A DNA stretch of 64,000 bases from Nocardia flavorosea NBRC 108225 (GCF_001613385.1 NZ_BDCG01000019.1:163308-227307); one strand, 5' to 3'. Counted from the stretch's first letter, positions 33,633 to 43,206 are shown. The notes: generated by a model not told the origin, from the sequence alone. Made by a program: numbers and translations.

Positions 33633-34916
33633 CTACGATCCGGCCGTCTCGATACCCTTCTGCATGCCGATGATCGCGTCGTTCACGGACTTGGTTCCGG
33701 TCAGGGCAGCATATGCGTTGTCCTGAATGGCTTTGGACACCGCCGGATAGAACGGGGTGACCGGTCGGGGCACCGCGCTGGCGATGGAATCCTTGAGGGC
33801 GGGCAGGTACGGCATCTTGGCGATGAGCGCCGGGTCGTCGTAGATCGAGGCCCGCACCGAGGGCAGTGCGCCGGAGGCGACGATGTGCTGCGCCTCCTCG
33901 CTGATCAGGTACTTCAGGAAATCCAGTGCGGTGGCCTTGTTCTCGGAGTACGCGCTGATCGCGGCGTTGTAGCCGCCGAGTGTGGAGGCACCGATCCCGG
34001 TGTCGCCGGGCAGCGGGGCCACACCGAATTCATCCTTCACCGCCGACGATTCCGATGCGGCGTCACCGTAGGTGGACGGCCAGCTGCGCAAGAACATGAG
34101 CTTGCCCTGGTTGAATGCGGCGCCGCTTTCCGGCTCCTGGAAGGTGACGGCTTCGCGGGGGATATCGCCGACTTTGTAGGCATCCACCAACTGTTGGAGC
34201 CCGGCTCGTGATTCGGCACTGTTCACGGTCGGGGTACGGCCGTCGGTGCCGACGAAGGTACCGCCGAACGCATTGATCACCTCGGCGGTGTTCACCGTCA
34301 AACCCTCGTACGGCGCGAACTGGCCCGCATAGCAGCCGATCTGCTGTTCCCGCGCGATCGGGCAGCTTGCCAGCATCTCCGACCAGGTGCGCGGCGGGTC
34401 GGGAACCAGATCCTTGCGGTAGAACAGCAGGCCACCATTGGTGTTGCGGGGTGCGGCGTAGAGGGTGCCGTTGTAGGTGGCGCTGGCGACCGGCGGGGAC
34501 AACAGCGGTGCGGTATCGATCGCGAACTGTCCCTCCAGCGGCTGGATCCAGCCCTTGGCAGCGAACTCCGCGGTCCACGGGACATCCAGTGCCACCACGT
34601 CGTAGTCCGGTGATTTCGCCCGCATATGTTCGACCAGATCGTCGTACTGGGCGGAGGCGTCGTTGGACTGTTCCTTGTAGGTGACCTGCTCGTCGGGGTG
34701 GGTGGCATTCCAGCGGTCGATCAGCTGTTTCACCGCACCGGTTTCGGTGGTGTCCTTACCTTCGACGTAGGTGATCGGGCCGCGGCCGTCCTGGTTCCTG
34801 CTGAGCTGCTCATCGGTATCGCTGGTGTTGCATGCGGTGGCAAAGGTCACAGTCAGCAGCGCGATCGGCCAAAGCACGAGCGCGGCACGTAGAGACGGCA
34901 CCTTCTTGAAAGCCAT
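33633..34916 (-). CDS. Sugar-binding lipoprotein, LpqY-like
   Basis: 427 residues from the ATG at 34916 (MAFKKVPSLRAALVLWP). The signal peptide ends in FATAC, a usable lipobox (cleavage before Cys). The mature part is a family-1 solute-binding protein (GPITYVEGKDTTETGAVKQL, VVALDVPWTAEFAAKGWIQP, LGGYNAAISAYSENKATALD). Closest in my judgement to mycobacterial LpqY, the trehalose receptor, by order with two permeases; the ligand is not proven. It would hang on the outer face of the membrane and feed the permeases encoded directly downstream. Confidence 0.88.
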   Translation of the reverse strand: MAFKKVPSLRAALVLWPIALLTVTFATACNTSDTDEQLSRNQDGRGPITYVEGKDTTETGAVKQLIDRWNATHPDEQVTYKEQSNDASAQYDDLVEHMRAKSPDYDVVALDVPWTAEFAAKGWIQPLEGQFAIDTAPLLSPPVASATYNGTLYAAPRNTNGGLLFYRKDLVPDPPRTWSEMLASCPIAREQQIGCYAGQFAPYEGLTVNTAEVINAFGGTFVGTDGRTPTVNSAESRAGLQQLVDAYKVGDIPREAVTFQEPESGAAFNQGKLMFLRSWPSTYGDAASESSAVKDEFGVAPLPGDTGIGASTLGGYNAAISAYSENKATALDFLKYLISEEAQHIVASGALPSVRASIYDDPALIAKMPYLPALKDSIASAVPRPVTPFYPAVSKAIQDNAYAALTGTKSVNDAIIGMQKGIETAGS

Positions 34917-35153
34917 CGCGGAACTCCAGGGTCGACACGTGAGCGGCAGCACAAGGCAACATACATGGTGTGAACGTCGCGTGTGGGGTACTCCTGTGGC
35001 GAAGGAGCTCCCGCTCATCGCCCGGTCGGCGTTCGGCGGTCCCGCAATTGGCATAAACCACAGGTAGGAGGGTCGCGCCGGTCGGTGTGCTGCGCCTCTC
35101 GCGATCGCGCCCTTCGGTCGTGACGGCCGGCGGCGTGATTAGGCTGGGTCGCG

Positions 35154-36023
35154 ATGTCCGTCGCGAACGCAGTATCCGAACGCCTGCTCACCAGGATCGG
35201 TGGACTGCTGCGCCAAGCCGAGTCCACCGACAACGAACACGAGGCCGAGGCATTCCTCGCCGCCGCCCAGCGCCTGGCCACCCGCTCCTCGATCGACCTG
35301 GCGGTGGCGCGGGCGCACACCCGGGACCGGGAACGCGGCGCGGCGCTCGTCCAGCGGATGATTCCGATCGGCGAACCCGGCCGCAAAGGTCTGCGCACCT
35401 ACGTCCAGTTGTTCGTGGCCATCGCCGACGCCAACGATGTGCGCTGCGATGTCGCCCGCACCTCCACCCAGGTGTACGCGTACGGGTACGCCGCCGATAT
35501 CGACGTCTGCGAGGCCCTGTACTCCAGCCTGCTGGTGCAGATGGTGCAGGCGTCGGATCGGTACATCAAATCCGGCGCACACCGGTCGGCGACGATGGAG
35601 AAGGTGGTCGTCGAACGGCGCCGCGGACGGCGGGTACGCCGGGTGGTCCGGGTTCCGGTGGCCGGGGTCACCGCCCGGCTCAACTTCCAGATGGCGTTCG
35701 CGGCGCGGGTCGGGGCGCGGCTGGCCGAGACCAGGAAAGAGGTGGAGCGGGCCGCCACCACGCGCGATACCCGCGCCGCCGAGCCGATTTCCGAAGAACA
35801 GGCCGCCGGGACCGCGCTCGCGTTGCGCGGCAAGGAACTCGAACTGGCCGATTTCTACAGTCGCAACTCCGAAGCCCGTGGCACCTGGCGTGGTCCGCAG
35901 ACTTCCACCGGCTACGCACCGGACGCCCGGCAGGCCGGCGATCGCGCGGGCCGCGTGGCGCGGCTGGGTTTTTCGCCGGAACTGGATGCGGCGCGTGGAC
36001 GGCTCGAGGGTTCGGGCGGGTAG
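35154..36023 (+). CDS. DUF2786 domain protein
   Basis: 289 residues, ATG at 35154. The N-terminal about 45 residues form the DUF2786 helical domain (LLTRIGGLLRQAESTDNEHE, AEAFLAAAQRLATRSSIDLA). The central part is mixed alpha/beta with DANDVRCDV and VYAYGYAADIDVCEALYSSL. A highly basic loop (VERRRGRRVRRVVR) could bind nucleic acid. No membrane segments. Family members occur in phages and bacteria without an assigned role. Followed 115 bp later by a zincin-type metallohydrolase gene on the same strand; divergent from the binding lipoprotein gene. Confidence 0.87.
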   Translation: MSVANAVSERLLTRIGGLLRQAESTDNEHEAEAFLAAAQRLATRSSIDLAVARAHTRDRERGAALVQRMIPIGEPGRKGLRTYVQLFVAIADANDVRCDVARTSTQVYAYGYAADIDVCEALYSSLLVQMVQASDRYIKSGAHRSATMEKVVVERRRGRRVRRVVRVPVAGVTARLNFQMAFAARVGARLAETRKEVERAATTRDTRAAEPISEEQAAGTALALRGKELELADFYSRNSEARGTWRGPQTSTGYAPDARQAGDRAGRVARLGFSPELDAARGRLEGSGG

Positions 36024-36138
36024 TGGTGGCCCGGAACCCGATTCCGGCGAGTACCGCCCGGACGCCGCACGATCGAGCGCAACGATTACGCGGCACCGGC
36101 ATTCCTGCCCGCCCGGCCGGGTTCGGGCGGCGCGCGGA

Positions 36139-36669
36139 ATGAGCACCTTACGAGATTCTCAGCGCGCCAAGGTGTATGACGCCGAACAGCTGGTTCGCGC
36201 TGTATTCGACCGGGCCGACGAATTCGGGCGCCGCACGGTCGAAGTCCACGGTTCACGCCTGACCCTGCCCGCAGAGCGGAAATTCGCCTCGGTGGAATCG
36301 GTGCAGGAGTACTGCGATCGTGTCTTCCGCCTGAACTGGGTTGCGGCGGAGTGGGAACGGGCCGCGACGCCGATTCGGGTGCGTGCTCGGGCGGGAACAG
36401 TTGCGGCCCATTACGAATCCGGCCGCGATGTGCTCGCTGTGCCTGTTCACGGCAGTAGTTCCCGCCGCGGCGGCGGCCCATGGGCGTTGCGGGAGCTGGT
36501 GATACTGCACGAAATCGCCCATCACCTCGAGTCGCGCCCGGACGCTGTTGCCCCGCACGGCCCGGAATTCTGTGGCAGGTACGTCGATCTCGTCGAAGGT
36601 GTGCTCGGTCCCGAAGCGGGTCTACTCCTGCGAATCACCTTCTACGACAGCGGTGTATCGCTCACTTGA
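36139..36669 (+). CDS. TIGR04338-type putative zinc metallohydrolase
   Basis: 176 residues from the ATG at 36139 (MSTLRDSQRAKVYDAEQLVR); the frame is open far upstream but there it overlaps the DUF2786 gene. The zinc site is HEIAH (His124-Glu125-His128) with a third ligand His140 in VAPHGPEF, the HExxH-x11-H zincin pattern. Small soluble zincins of this family are found in mycobacteria and relatives; substrate unknown. Because it follows the DUF2786 gene on the same strand, a shared task is possible. Confidence 0.85.
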   Translation: MSTLRDSQRAKVYDAEQLVRAVFDRADEFGRRTVEVHGSRLTLPAERKFASVESVQEYCDRVFRLNWVAAEWERAATPIRVRARAGTVAAHYESGRDVLAVPVHGSSSRRGGGPWALRELVILHEIAHHLESRPDAVAPHGPEFCGRYVDLVEGVLGPEAGLLLRITFYDSGVSLT

Positions 36670-36861
36670 GCAGTGTCCACAGTAGGGGCATGCTCGCGAA
36701 GGCATGCCGTCGGTTTCGGTGCGCCGGGTCCGATTTTCGGGCCGGCATGAACACGGGTTGTCGCCGGGGTACGCAGGGGCCGGTGTGTGAATCCAACTTC
36801 TACGGTCGCACTCGACACAGCATATGGGTACAGGCGCATTCGGATTCTGTCACGGGCGGCC

Positions 36862-37860
36862 TCACTCACCGTGTCGACGGTCCAACACCTCCCATACCCG
36901 GGTGAGACGCTCTGTCCACCAGGCCCTGCGCTCGGGGTCGGGGTGCCGGTACTTCTCCAGTAGGGCGGGTTCCGGTGATGGAGCAGTGCGCGGGACGGGT
37001 AGATAGCCGTCCACCGGGCGCAGTGAATCGGCGACCAGGTCGCCTTCGAAAAGGGTCACCGTGCCCAGTCCGCAGGCGTGTTCCAGCTCCGGGAGCGCCC
37101 CTGCCAGAGCCAGCTGCGCGGACAACCCGATGCTGGTTTCGAGTGCCGAGGAGATCACGCAGGGCAGCCCTGCCGCCGCGGCCACTTCCAGGGCCCGCCG
37201 GACCCCGCCGAGCGGTGTGCATTTGATCACCGCGACATCCGCGGCGCCGGCGACGGCTACCCGCAACGGATCTTCCGCGCGCCGGATCGATTCATCGGCG
37301 GCGATCGGAACATCCACTTTGCGGCGGACTCCGGCGAGTTCCCCGATCGTTCGGCAGGGTTGTTCGACGTACTCCAAACCCCCTGCGGCGCGGTCGAGCT
37401 CGCGAATACTTCGGACGGCGGTGTCCACATCCCATACCGCGTTCGCGTCCACCCGGATCGCGCCACCGGGCCCGAGCGCCGACCGCACCGCTTCCACCCG
37501 GGCCAGATCCTCGGGCAGTGCGCCGGGGTGATCGGCGACCTTGACCTTCGCGGTCCGGCAACCCGAACCGGCGACGAGATCATATGCCCGGTCCGGCGCA
37601 ATCGCGGGGACGGTGCAGTTGATCGGAATGCGATCACGTACGGGCTCCGGCCGGTCCGCGCCGACCTGCTCGACGGTGGTCGCCAGCCAGTTCGCGGCTT
37701 CGTGATCGTCGTATTCGGGGAATGGACAGAACTCACCCCACCCTCGCGGTCCGTGCAGGACTATGCCCTCGCGCACGGTGATCCCCCGGAACTTCGACCG
37801 CATCGGCATCGCGTAGACGGTGATGGAGTCGATCTCGGGCAGCTCGGTCACCGTCCTCAC
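36862..37860 (-). CDS. menC: o-Succinylbenzoate synthase
   Basis: 332 residues, GTG start at 37860. It dehydrates SHCHC to o-succinylbenzoate in menaquinone synthesis and belongs to the enolase superfamily. Active-site features: the KxK motif in CRTAKVKVAD, the Mg2+ ligands Asp in RVDANAVW, Glu in EYVEQPC and Asp in IAADESIRR, and the second Lys in VIKCTPLGG. The N-terminal capping domain begins EIDSITVYAMPMRSKFRGIT. Length and sequence match actinobacterial MenC (about 326 residues in M. tuberculosis). No other men genes are nearby. Confidence 0.93.
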   Translation of the reverse strand: MRTVTELPEIDSITVYAMPMRSKFRGITVREGIVLHGPRGWGEFCPFPEYDDHEAANWLATTVEQVGADRPEPVRDRIPINCTVPAIAPDRAYDLVAGSGCRTAKVKVADHPGALPEDLARVEAVRSALGPGGAIRVDANAVWDVDTAVRSIRELDRAAGGLEYVEQPCRTIGELAGVRRKVDVPIAADESIRRAEDPLRVAVAGAADVAVIKCTPLGGVRRALEVAAAAGLPCVISSALETSIGLSAQLALAGALPELEHACGLGTVTLFEGDLVADSLRPVDGYLPVPRTAPSPEPALLEKYRHPDPERRAWWTERLTRVWEVLDRRHGE

Positions 37861-37938
37861 GTTAGTAGGGTGGCCGCCTGCTGTCCGCAGGGCCGGCCGA
37901 GAAGTATGTCCTGGCCCATCCCGTGGATGCGTTGTGCG

Positions 37939-38856
37939 TCAGACCGCGACGGGCTCGGCGCGCTCTGCCTCTTTGCGGTATTGCCCGGGGGCGAGGCCGA
38001 ATCGGCGTTTGAATGCTTTGGCGAACGCGAATTCCGAGCTGTAGCCGGCCCTGCGTGCCACCGTGGACAGGGCATCGGCGCTCTCGCGTAACCGCTTGGC
38101 CGCGAGGATCATCCGCCAGCTCGTCACGTACGACAACGGTCCTTCGCCTATGGTGGCGACGAATCTGCGGGCCAGCGTTGCTCGGGAGACCCCGGCCGCC
38201 GCGGCCAGGTCGTCTACGGTCCACGGGCGTGCCGGATCGGCGTGCACGGCGCGTAATGCCGTTGCGACCGCTGGGTCGCCGAATGCCGCGGCCCATCCGG
38301 ACGGTCGAGTATCGGCGTTGTCCTCCAGCCATGCCCGCAGGATGTACAGCAGCAACGTATCCAGGAGCGAGGGGATGAGGGCGTCTGTCCCGGCGCGTGG
38401 TTCGGCCAGTTCGGCGGCCAGCAGGTCTACCGCGCCGCGCAGGCCGGTGTGCCTGCCCAGTCGGGCGGGCAGATGCACGAACTCCGGTAGCCCGTCCAGC
38501 ATCGGGTGCGGATGGCGCCGGTCGAGTGCGTACGCGCCGCACAGCAGCATGCTGCGCGGGCCGGGGCCGGTGATCTCCCGGGGTTCGCCGGGGCGGGCGG
38601 TCTCGGTGACGGGGGTGGCTGGATCGTCGGCGAGGACGTGGTCCGCGCCGCGTGGCATGAACACCACATCGCCGATCCCGAGCGCGATCGCGTCGCCGCC
38701 GGGTGTCCGCAGCCAGCACGACCCTTGCAGCACGACATGGAAGCCCGCGCCGGGCACCACCGGGTATTGCCGGCCCCACGGGGCGTGCCGGACGAACAAG
38801 CCGGAACTCGGACTGCTGGTGCGGATCGCGGAGACCGCATCGGAGAGGATGTCCAC
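37939..38856 (-). CDS. AraC-family regulator with cupin sensor domain
   Basis: 305 residues from the GTG at 38856 (DILSDAVSAIRTSSPSSG), which fits the usual family beginning; an upstream ATG at 38913 is open. The cupin-type domain (about 20-180) has GFHVVLQGSCWLRTPGG and GDVVFMPRGADHVLADD. The DNA-binding domain has two helix-turn-helix motifs: WTVDDLAAAAGVSRATLARR and LSTVARRAGYSSEFAFAKAF, ending RRFGLAPGQYR. Such regulators usually control a divergent oxidoreductase, and here an NAD(P)-binding reductase gene starts 127 bp away on the other strand. The inducer is unknown. Confidence 0.92.
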   Translation of the reverse strand: MDILSDAVSAIRTSSPSSGLFVRHAPWGRQYPVVPGAGFHVVLQGSCWLRTPGGDAIALGIGDVVFMPRGADHVLADDPATPVTETARPGEPREITGPGPRSMLLCGAYALDRRHPHPMLDGLPEFVHLPARLGRHTGLRGAVDLLAAELAEPRAGTDALIPSLLDTLLLYILRAWLEDNADTRPSGWAAAFGDPAVATALRAVHADPARPWTVDDLAAAAGVSRATLARRFVATIGEGPLSYVTSWRMILAAKRLRESADALSTVARRAGYSSEFAFAKAFKRRFGLAPGQYRKEAERAEPVAV

Positions 38857-38983
38857 AAATAGATTGTATCCCCGATTGTCTGAGTGTTTTGGACATGTAT
38901 ATGAGCTTTTCACCCATTACTGAACTCACCTGGGATCCGTAGGTTCATCATCGAAGTCAATCGGCCCAGGACGGGAGTTCGAG

Positions 38984-40021
38984 ATGAAAATCGCTGTATA
39001 CGGCGCAACCGGCCACACCGGGGGCCACCTCACCGCAGAGCTGCTGCGCCGGGGTACCGACCCGGCCCTGGTTGGGCGGGACAGCGACCGGCTGCGGTCG
39101 CTCGCCCGGGACACCCGCTCCGAGATGCGGATCGCCACACTCGACGACCACGAAGCTCTTGTCGCGGCGTTCACCGGAGTCGACGCGGTGATCAGCAGTC
39201 TTCCGGCCTATGTGGAACACGGCGCATCGGTGCTGGCGGCCGCGATCGCCGCGGGGACGCACTATGTGGACCTCTCCGGTGAACAACTGTGGTTGAAGCG
39301 GGCCTTCGACGATTTCGGCCCGGCCGCCCGCGAAGCGGGTGTGGCGGCGGTTCCCGGGATCACCGACAGCAATCTGCCCGGCGATCTGCTTGCCAACCTC
39401 GCCGCCCGGCGAATCGACGGGCCGGCGGATATCGTGATCAGCCACCGGACCAGAAGCGGCGGCGAAGGGTCGCGAGGGAGCGCCCGGACTCTGCTGGCGA
39501 GCCTGGACTGGTTCCGCAGTGGTGGCTGGCACTATCAGGACGAGCGGCTACGGCGCGGCCCTCTCGACAGGCACACCACGATGCTGTTCCCCGGCGACAC
39601 CGAGGAGACCGCGGTGACCAAATTCCCGCAACCACCGGTGCTGACAATTCCCCGGCACACCCCGGTCCGCTTCGTGAGCGGGGTCCTGGACGTGAACATC
39701 CATGCGGCCGTGGGCGCGATGACCCCCGACCTCGTCGACACGCTGCCGGAAGCGCCGTCGGCGACCGCTGATATGCGATACGACCTCGTGGTGGATGCGG
39801 TCGGCTCGGACGGCGTAACCGTGCGCGCGGTACTGAGCGGCGTCGACTCCTACCGCGACTCCGCGCTCATGGCGGTGACCGCGGCGACGGCACTTGTCGA
39901 GAACGCGACCGTGAACTCCGGGGTTCTGGCGGCCGCCGAGGCGTTCACACCCCGGGCATTCCTCGACGCGCTGGTCCCGCACGGAATCACCTGGCGCATC
40001 GAGGAGCCGGTGCGCCGATGA
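38984..40021 (+). CDS. Saccharopine dehydrogenase-like / trans-acting enoyl reductase-like protein
   Basis: 345 residues, ATG at 38984 after GGGAG. The Rossmann N-terminus MKIAVYGATGHTGGHLTAEL and the segment TGVDAVISSLPAYVEHGASV fit the saccharopine dehydrogenase NADP-binding fold, which also includes mycobacterial trans-acting enoyl reductases. GTHYVDLSGEQLWLKR is the family's conserved motif near residue 90. It overlaps the following SGNH hydrolase gene by ATGA (40018-40021) and is divergent from the AraC regulator, so control by that protein is likely. Substrate unknown. Confidence 0.82.
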   Translation: MKIAVYGATGHTGGHLTAELLRRGTDPALVGRDSDRLRSLARDTRSEMRIATLDDHEALVAAFTGVDAVISSLPAYVEHGASVLAAAIAAGTHYVDLSGEQLWLKRAFDDFGPAAREAGVAAVPGITDSNLPGDLLANLAARRIDGPADIVISHRTRSGGEGSRGSARTLLASLDWFRSGGWHYQDERLRRGPLDRHTTMLFPGDTEETAVTKFPQPPVLTIPRHTPVRFVSGVLDVNIHAAVGAMTPDLVDTLPEAPSATADMRYDLVVDAVGSDGVTVRAVLSGVDSYRDSALMAVTAATALVENATVNSGVLAAAEAFTPRAFLDALVPHGITWRIEEPVRR

Positions 40022-41292
40022 GTTTTCGACAGGTTCGAACCGTCGTGCTCTCGGCGCTACTGGGAGTACTGCTCACTGTCTCCGGTACGGCGTTGTACGT
40101 CGGCGCCTCCGGATCGAGCAGGTCACACGAAACCTGGCTCGACAGCTGGTCCGCGGCGCAGATACCCGCCGGTGATGTGCTCGGGCCGAATTGGTCGACC
40201 GCCGGCTTCGCCGGTCACACCATCCGCCAGACCGTGCGCCCCACCCTCGCCGGCGAATCCGTACGGATCACCCTGTCCAATCTGTTCGGTGATCGGCCGC
40301 TGCCCATCGCGTCGGCCACCATCGCACAGGCAGGCGAAGGGGCAGCCGTCCGTTCGGGCACGGTGCGCCCGCTCTCCTTCGGCGGTGCACCGGGCGCGAT
40401 GATCCCGCCGGGCGCCGAACTCACCGGCGACGCCATCGATTACCCGGTCAACGCGCGGCAATCGCTCACCGTGACCCTGTATCTCGCCCGGCCCACCGGG
40501 CCCGCCACCTTCCACTATCTCGCCAACAGCACCACGTATCGGGCGATCGGCGATCACAGCGCCGATATCGATGGTGAGGCATTCAACGAATCAAGCGGGT
40601 CGTGGTACTACCTGACCGGCGTGGAGGTCGCCGGCAGGCCGAACCGCGACGGTGTGGTCGTCTTCGGCGATTCCCTCACCGATGGTGCCGGGGCATGGCC
40701 CGATATGGACAATCGCTACCCGGACGTGCTGGCCGACCGGCTTGCCGTGGCCGGCCGGCCACGCGCCGTGCTCAACACCGGCATCGGCGGCAACCGCGTC
40801 GTATCGGATTCCGCGTACGTGGGGCAGCGCGCCGCAACCCGGTTCCGCCGCGATGTGCTCGACAAAGAGGGCATCGGCACCGTGATCCTGCTCTCGGGCA
40901 TCAACGATATCGGCGCAAGTGAAGTGCACGAACCGTGGATGCGCCCGAATCCCGAGGTCGGTGCCGACCAGTTGATCGCCGAATACCGCCTGCTGATCCG
41001 GATGGCGCGCGCCGACGGCCTGCGCATCGTCGGCGGCACCCTGCCGCCCTACCGGGGAGCTCTCTATTACAGCGAGCGCGGTGAACGAGTCCGGGACGCG
41101 GTCAATACCTGGATCCGCGATTCCGGTGAGTTCGACGCCGTCGTCGACTTCGAACGCGTGCTCGCCGACCCGGCGGACCCGGACGTATTGGCCGCGCGGT
41201 TCGACAGCGGAGATCACCTGCACCCCGGCCCCGCCGGGTATTCCGCGATGGCCGGCGCCGCCGTGGGCGTATTGACGGGACCAGCCGATTAG
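40018..41292 (+). CDS. Secreted SGNH/GDSL hydrolase
   Basis: 424 residues. An N-terminal hydrophobic stretch (VVLSALLGVLLTVSGTALYV) serves as signal or anchor. A beta-sandwich domain of about 160 residues precedes the SGNH hydrolase. Block I has GDSLTDGAGAW (nucleophile Ser), block II the GIGGNR Gly, block III SGINDIG with Asn, and block V FDSGDHLHPGPAGY with the Asp and His. This architecture is common in extracellular esterases and lipases of actinomycetes. Coupled to the reductase by a 4-base overlap and convergent with the thiolase gene, 14 bp away. Confidence 0.9.
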   Translation: MSFRQVRTVVLSALLGVLLTVSGTALYVGASGSSRSHETWLDSWSAAQIPAGDVLGPNWSTAGFAGHTIRQTVRPTLAGESVRITLSNLFGDRPLPIASATIAQAGEGAAVRSGTVRPLSFGGAPGAMIPPGAELTGDAIDYPVNARQSLTVTLYLARPTGPATFHYLANSTTYRAIGDHSADIDGEAFNESSGSWYYLTGVEVAGRPNRDGVVVFGDSLTDGAGAWPDMDNRYPDVLADRLAVAGRPRAVLNTGIGGNRVVSDSAYVGQRAATRFRRDVLDKEGIGTVILLSGINDIGASEVHEPWMRPNPEVGADQLIAEYRLLIRMARADGLRIVGGTLPPYRGALYYSERGERVRDAVNTWIRDSGEFDAVVDFERVLADPADPDVLAARFDSGDHLHPGPAGYSAMAGAAVGVLTGPAD

Positions 41293-41306
41293 CCGGGGAC
41301 GGACCT

Positions 41307-42476
41307 TCAGAGGCGTTCGAGGATGGTGGCGTTGGCGAGACCGCCTGCTTCGCACATGGTTTGCAGCCCATAACGAGCGCCACTGTCCTGCATGGCGTGG
41401 ACCAGGGTGGTGAGCAGCCGGGCCCCGGAGGCGCCGAGCGGATGGCCGAGCGCTATCGCGCCGCCGTTGACGTTCACCCGCTCCGGGGCGGCGCCGGTAT
41501 CGCGGGTCCATGCCGAGACCACGGAGGCGAAGGCCTCGTTGATCTCGATCAGATCGATATCGTCGATGGTGAGGCCGGCGCGGTCGAGTACTTTGCGGGT
41601 TGCCGGGATGACCGCGGTGAGCATGAGCAGGGGGTCGTCGCCCGCCACCGCGAAACTGTGCAGCCGGGCCAGTGGGCGCAGGCCGAGTTCGCGGGCTCGT
41701 TCACCGGTGGTGATCAGGACCGCGGCGCTCCCGTCGCTGATCTGGCTGGCGGAGGCGGCGGTGATATTCCAGCCGATCTGCGGGAAACGCTCGGCCATGG
41801 TCTCGTCGTAATAGGCCGGGCGCAGGGCGGCGAGAGTGTCCAGGGTGGATCCGGTGCGGATGCCTTCGTCGGTTTCGAGTCCGGCGATGGGGGCGAGTTC
41901 GGCGGCGAATCGCCCATTTTTGGTTGCGTGCGCCGCTTTCTCGTGACTGCCGAGCGCGAATTCGTCGAGTTCGGTACGCGAGATGCCCCATTTCGCGGCG
42001 ATGAGTTCGGCGCTGATCCCCTGGGGGACCAGGCCTTCCGGATAACGCTGCGCGAAGCCGACGCCCGATATATCGTCGGCGCCCCGTGCGCTCGAGCCCA
42101 TCGGGATCCGGCTCATGGATTCGACGCCGGTGGCGATCACCATGTCGTAGGCCCCGGCGATTACTCCCTGTGCCGCGAAATGCACGGCCTGCTGGCTGCT
42201 GCCACACTGCCGGTCGACCGTGGTGGCGGGTACCGATTCCGGTAAACCGGCGGCGAGGGCGGCTCGGCGGGTCATGTTCACCCCCTGCTCGCCGACCTGG
42301 CTGACGACCCCGCCGATCACGTCGTCGACCAGTGCGGGATCCACTCCGGTGCGTTCGACCAAGGTGCGCAGGCTGTGCGCCATGAGGTCCACCGGATGGA
42401 CCGAGTGGAGGGCTCCGCTGGGTTTGCCCCGGCCGATCGGCGTCCGGACCGCGTCGACGATGACTGCGTCTCGCAT
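41307..42476 (-). CDS. Thiolase family protein (acetyl-CoA acyltransferase)
   Basis: 389 residues from the ATG at 42476 (MRDAVIVDAVRTPIGRG), behind GGAAGGAAT; the frame continues upstream into the promoter. Acyl-carrying Cys in TVDRQCGSSQQAVH (about residue 88). The C-terminal active site has NVNGGAIALGHPLGASGARL (His) and ARYGLQTMCEAGGLANATI (second Cys). Full-length degradative-type thiolase, likely removing acetyl-CoA in beta-oxidation. Divergent from the HxlR regulator at 42581; the shared 104-bp region holds duplicated CTAAAGT sites. Confidence 0.93.
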   Translation of the reverse strand: MRDAVIVDAVRTPIGRGKPSGALHSVHPVDLMAHSLRTLVERTGVDPALVDDVIGGVVSQVGEQGVNMTRRAALAAGLPESVPATTVDRQCGSSQQAVHFAAQGVIAGAYDMVIATGVESMSRIPMGSSARGADDISGVGFAQRYPEGLVPQGISAELIAAKWGISRTELDEFALGSHEKAAHATKNGRFAAELAPIAGLETDEGIRTGSTLDTLAALRPAYYDETMAERFPQIGWNITAASASQISDGSAAVLITTGERARELGLRPLARLHSFAVAGDDPLLMLTAVIPATRKVLDRAGLTIDDIDLIEINEAFASVVSAWTRDTGAAPERVNVNGGAIALGHPLGASGARLLTTLVHAMQDSGARYGLQTMCEAGGLANATILERL

Positions 42477-42510
42477 GGTGATTCCTTCCGTCGCCAGAGG
42501 GTCGCTCTGG

Positions 42511-42527
42511 CTAAAGTTGTCTAAAGT
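42511..42527. promoter_or_regulatory. CTAAAGT direct repeat between thiolase and HxlR genes
   Basis: CTAAAGT occurs at 42511-42517 and again at 42521-42527, one helical turn apart, in the thiolase/HxlR divergent promoter. The position and 10-bp phase suit an operator for the neighbouring HxlR-type regulator. Confidence 0.45.
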
Positions 42528-42580
42528 CAGGGTAGGTGCTGACGTGAGCCGAGGCAAGCCAGGGTCGATAGAATGAGCGT

Positions 42581-43078
42581 ATGGCAGCCGTGATGGAAGG
42601 CCCCCTGGCCGATCTGAACTCGTGGAAACCCGACCACTGCTCGATTGCGCTGGCGATGGACGTGATCGGAACCCGCTCGGCGATCCTCATCCTGCGCGAG
42701 GCCTATTACGGCACCACCCGTTTCGACGGATTCGCTTCCCGGGTAGGTCTCACCGACGCGGCGGTCTCCGGTCAGCTACGCAAACTCACCGAGGCGGGAT
42801 TGTTCACCAAACAGCCCTACCAGGAGGAAGGGAAACGCACCCGTCACGAATACGTCCTCACACACAAGGGCCGCGATCTACTCCCGGTTGTCCTCGCCCT
42901 CATGCAATGGGGCAACACCTACCTCCAGCCCGGCCCCCCACCGCTGGACCTGGTCGAGGCATCCACCGGCGACCCGGTCCGGGTGCAGGTCCGCAGCGAG
43001 TCCGGCCGCGAGATCGGCGTCGACGAGCTGGGTGTGCGACTCAATGAGGAATGGCGGGCTACCCGGCGGCACAGGTAG
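42581..43078 (+). CDS. HxlR-family transcriptional regulator
   Basis: 165 residues, ATG at 42581 (an internal Met at residue 5 is also possible). The HxlR winged helix is clear: HCSIALAMDVIGTRSAILIL, then RFDGFASRVGLTDAAVSGQL, and RHEYVLTHKGRDLLPVVLAL. The conserved Cys near the start of the domain (DHCSIA) is the redox-sensing position in some members. The C-terminal extension of about 50 residues (ASTGDPVRVQVRSESGREIG) follows the usual family domain. Likely controls the divergent thiolase and itself. Confidence 0.92.
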   Translation: MAAVMEGPLADLNSWKPDHCSIALAMDVIGTRSAILILREAYYGTTRFDGFASRVGLTDAAVSGQLRKLTEAGLFTKQPYQEEGKRTRHEYVLTHKGRDLLPVVLALMQWGNTYLQPGPPPLDLVEASTGDPVRVQVRSESGREIGVDELGVRLNEEWRATRRHR

Positions 43079-43206
43079 GGCGGCGATCACAGAACTCGAC
43101 CGCGGCGCGCTCGGCACGGCGCGGGCGAAGAGGCCGTCCTCGTGGGAGCACACGACAGAAGACCCCTCCCGAGGCCGAAGCGTCCTCGGTGAATCAGTGC
43201 TTCCGG

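Noticed and set aside
35437..36138. Upstream extension of the metallohydrolase frame
   Set aside because: It overlaps the DUF2786 gene in another frame with Arg/Trp-rich non-protein sequence; the ATG at 36139 gives the family start.
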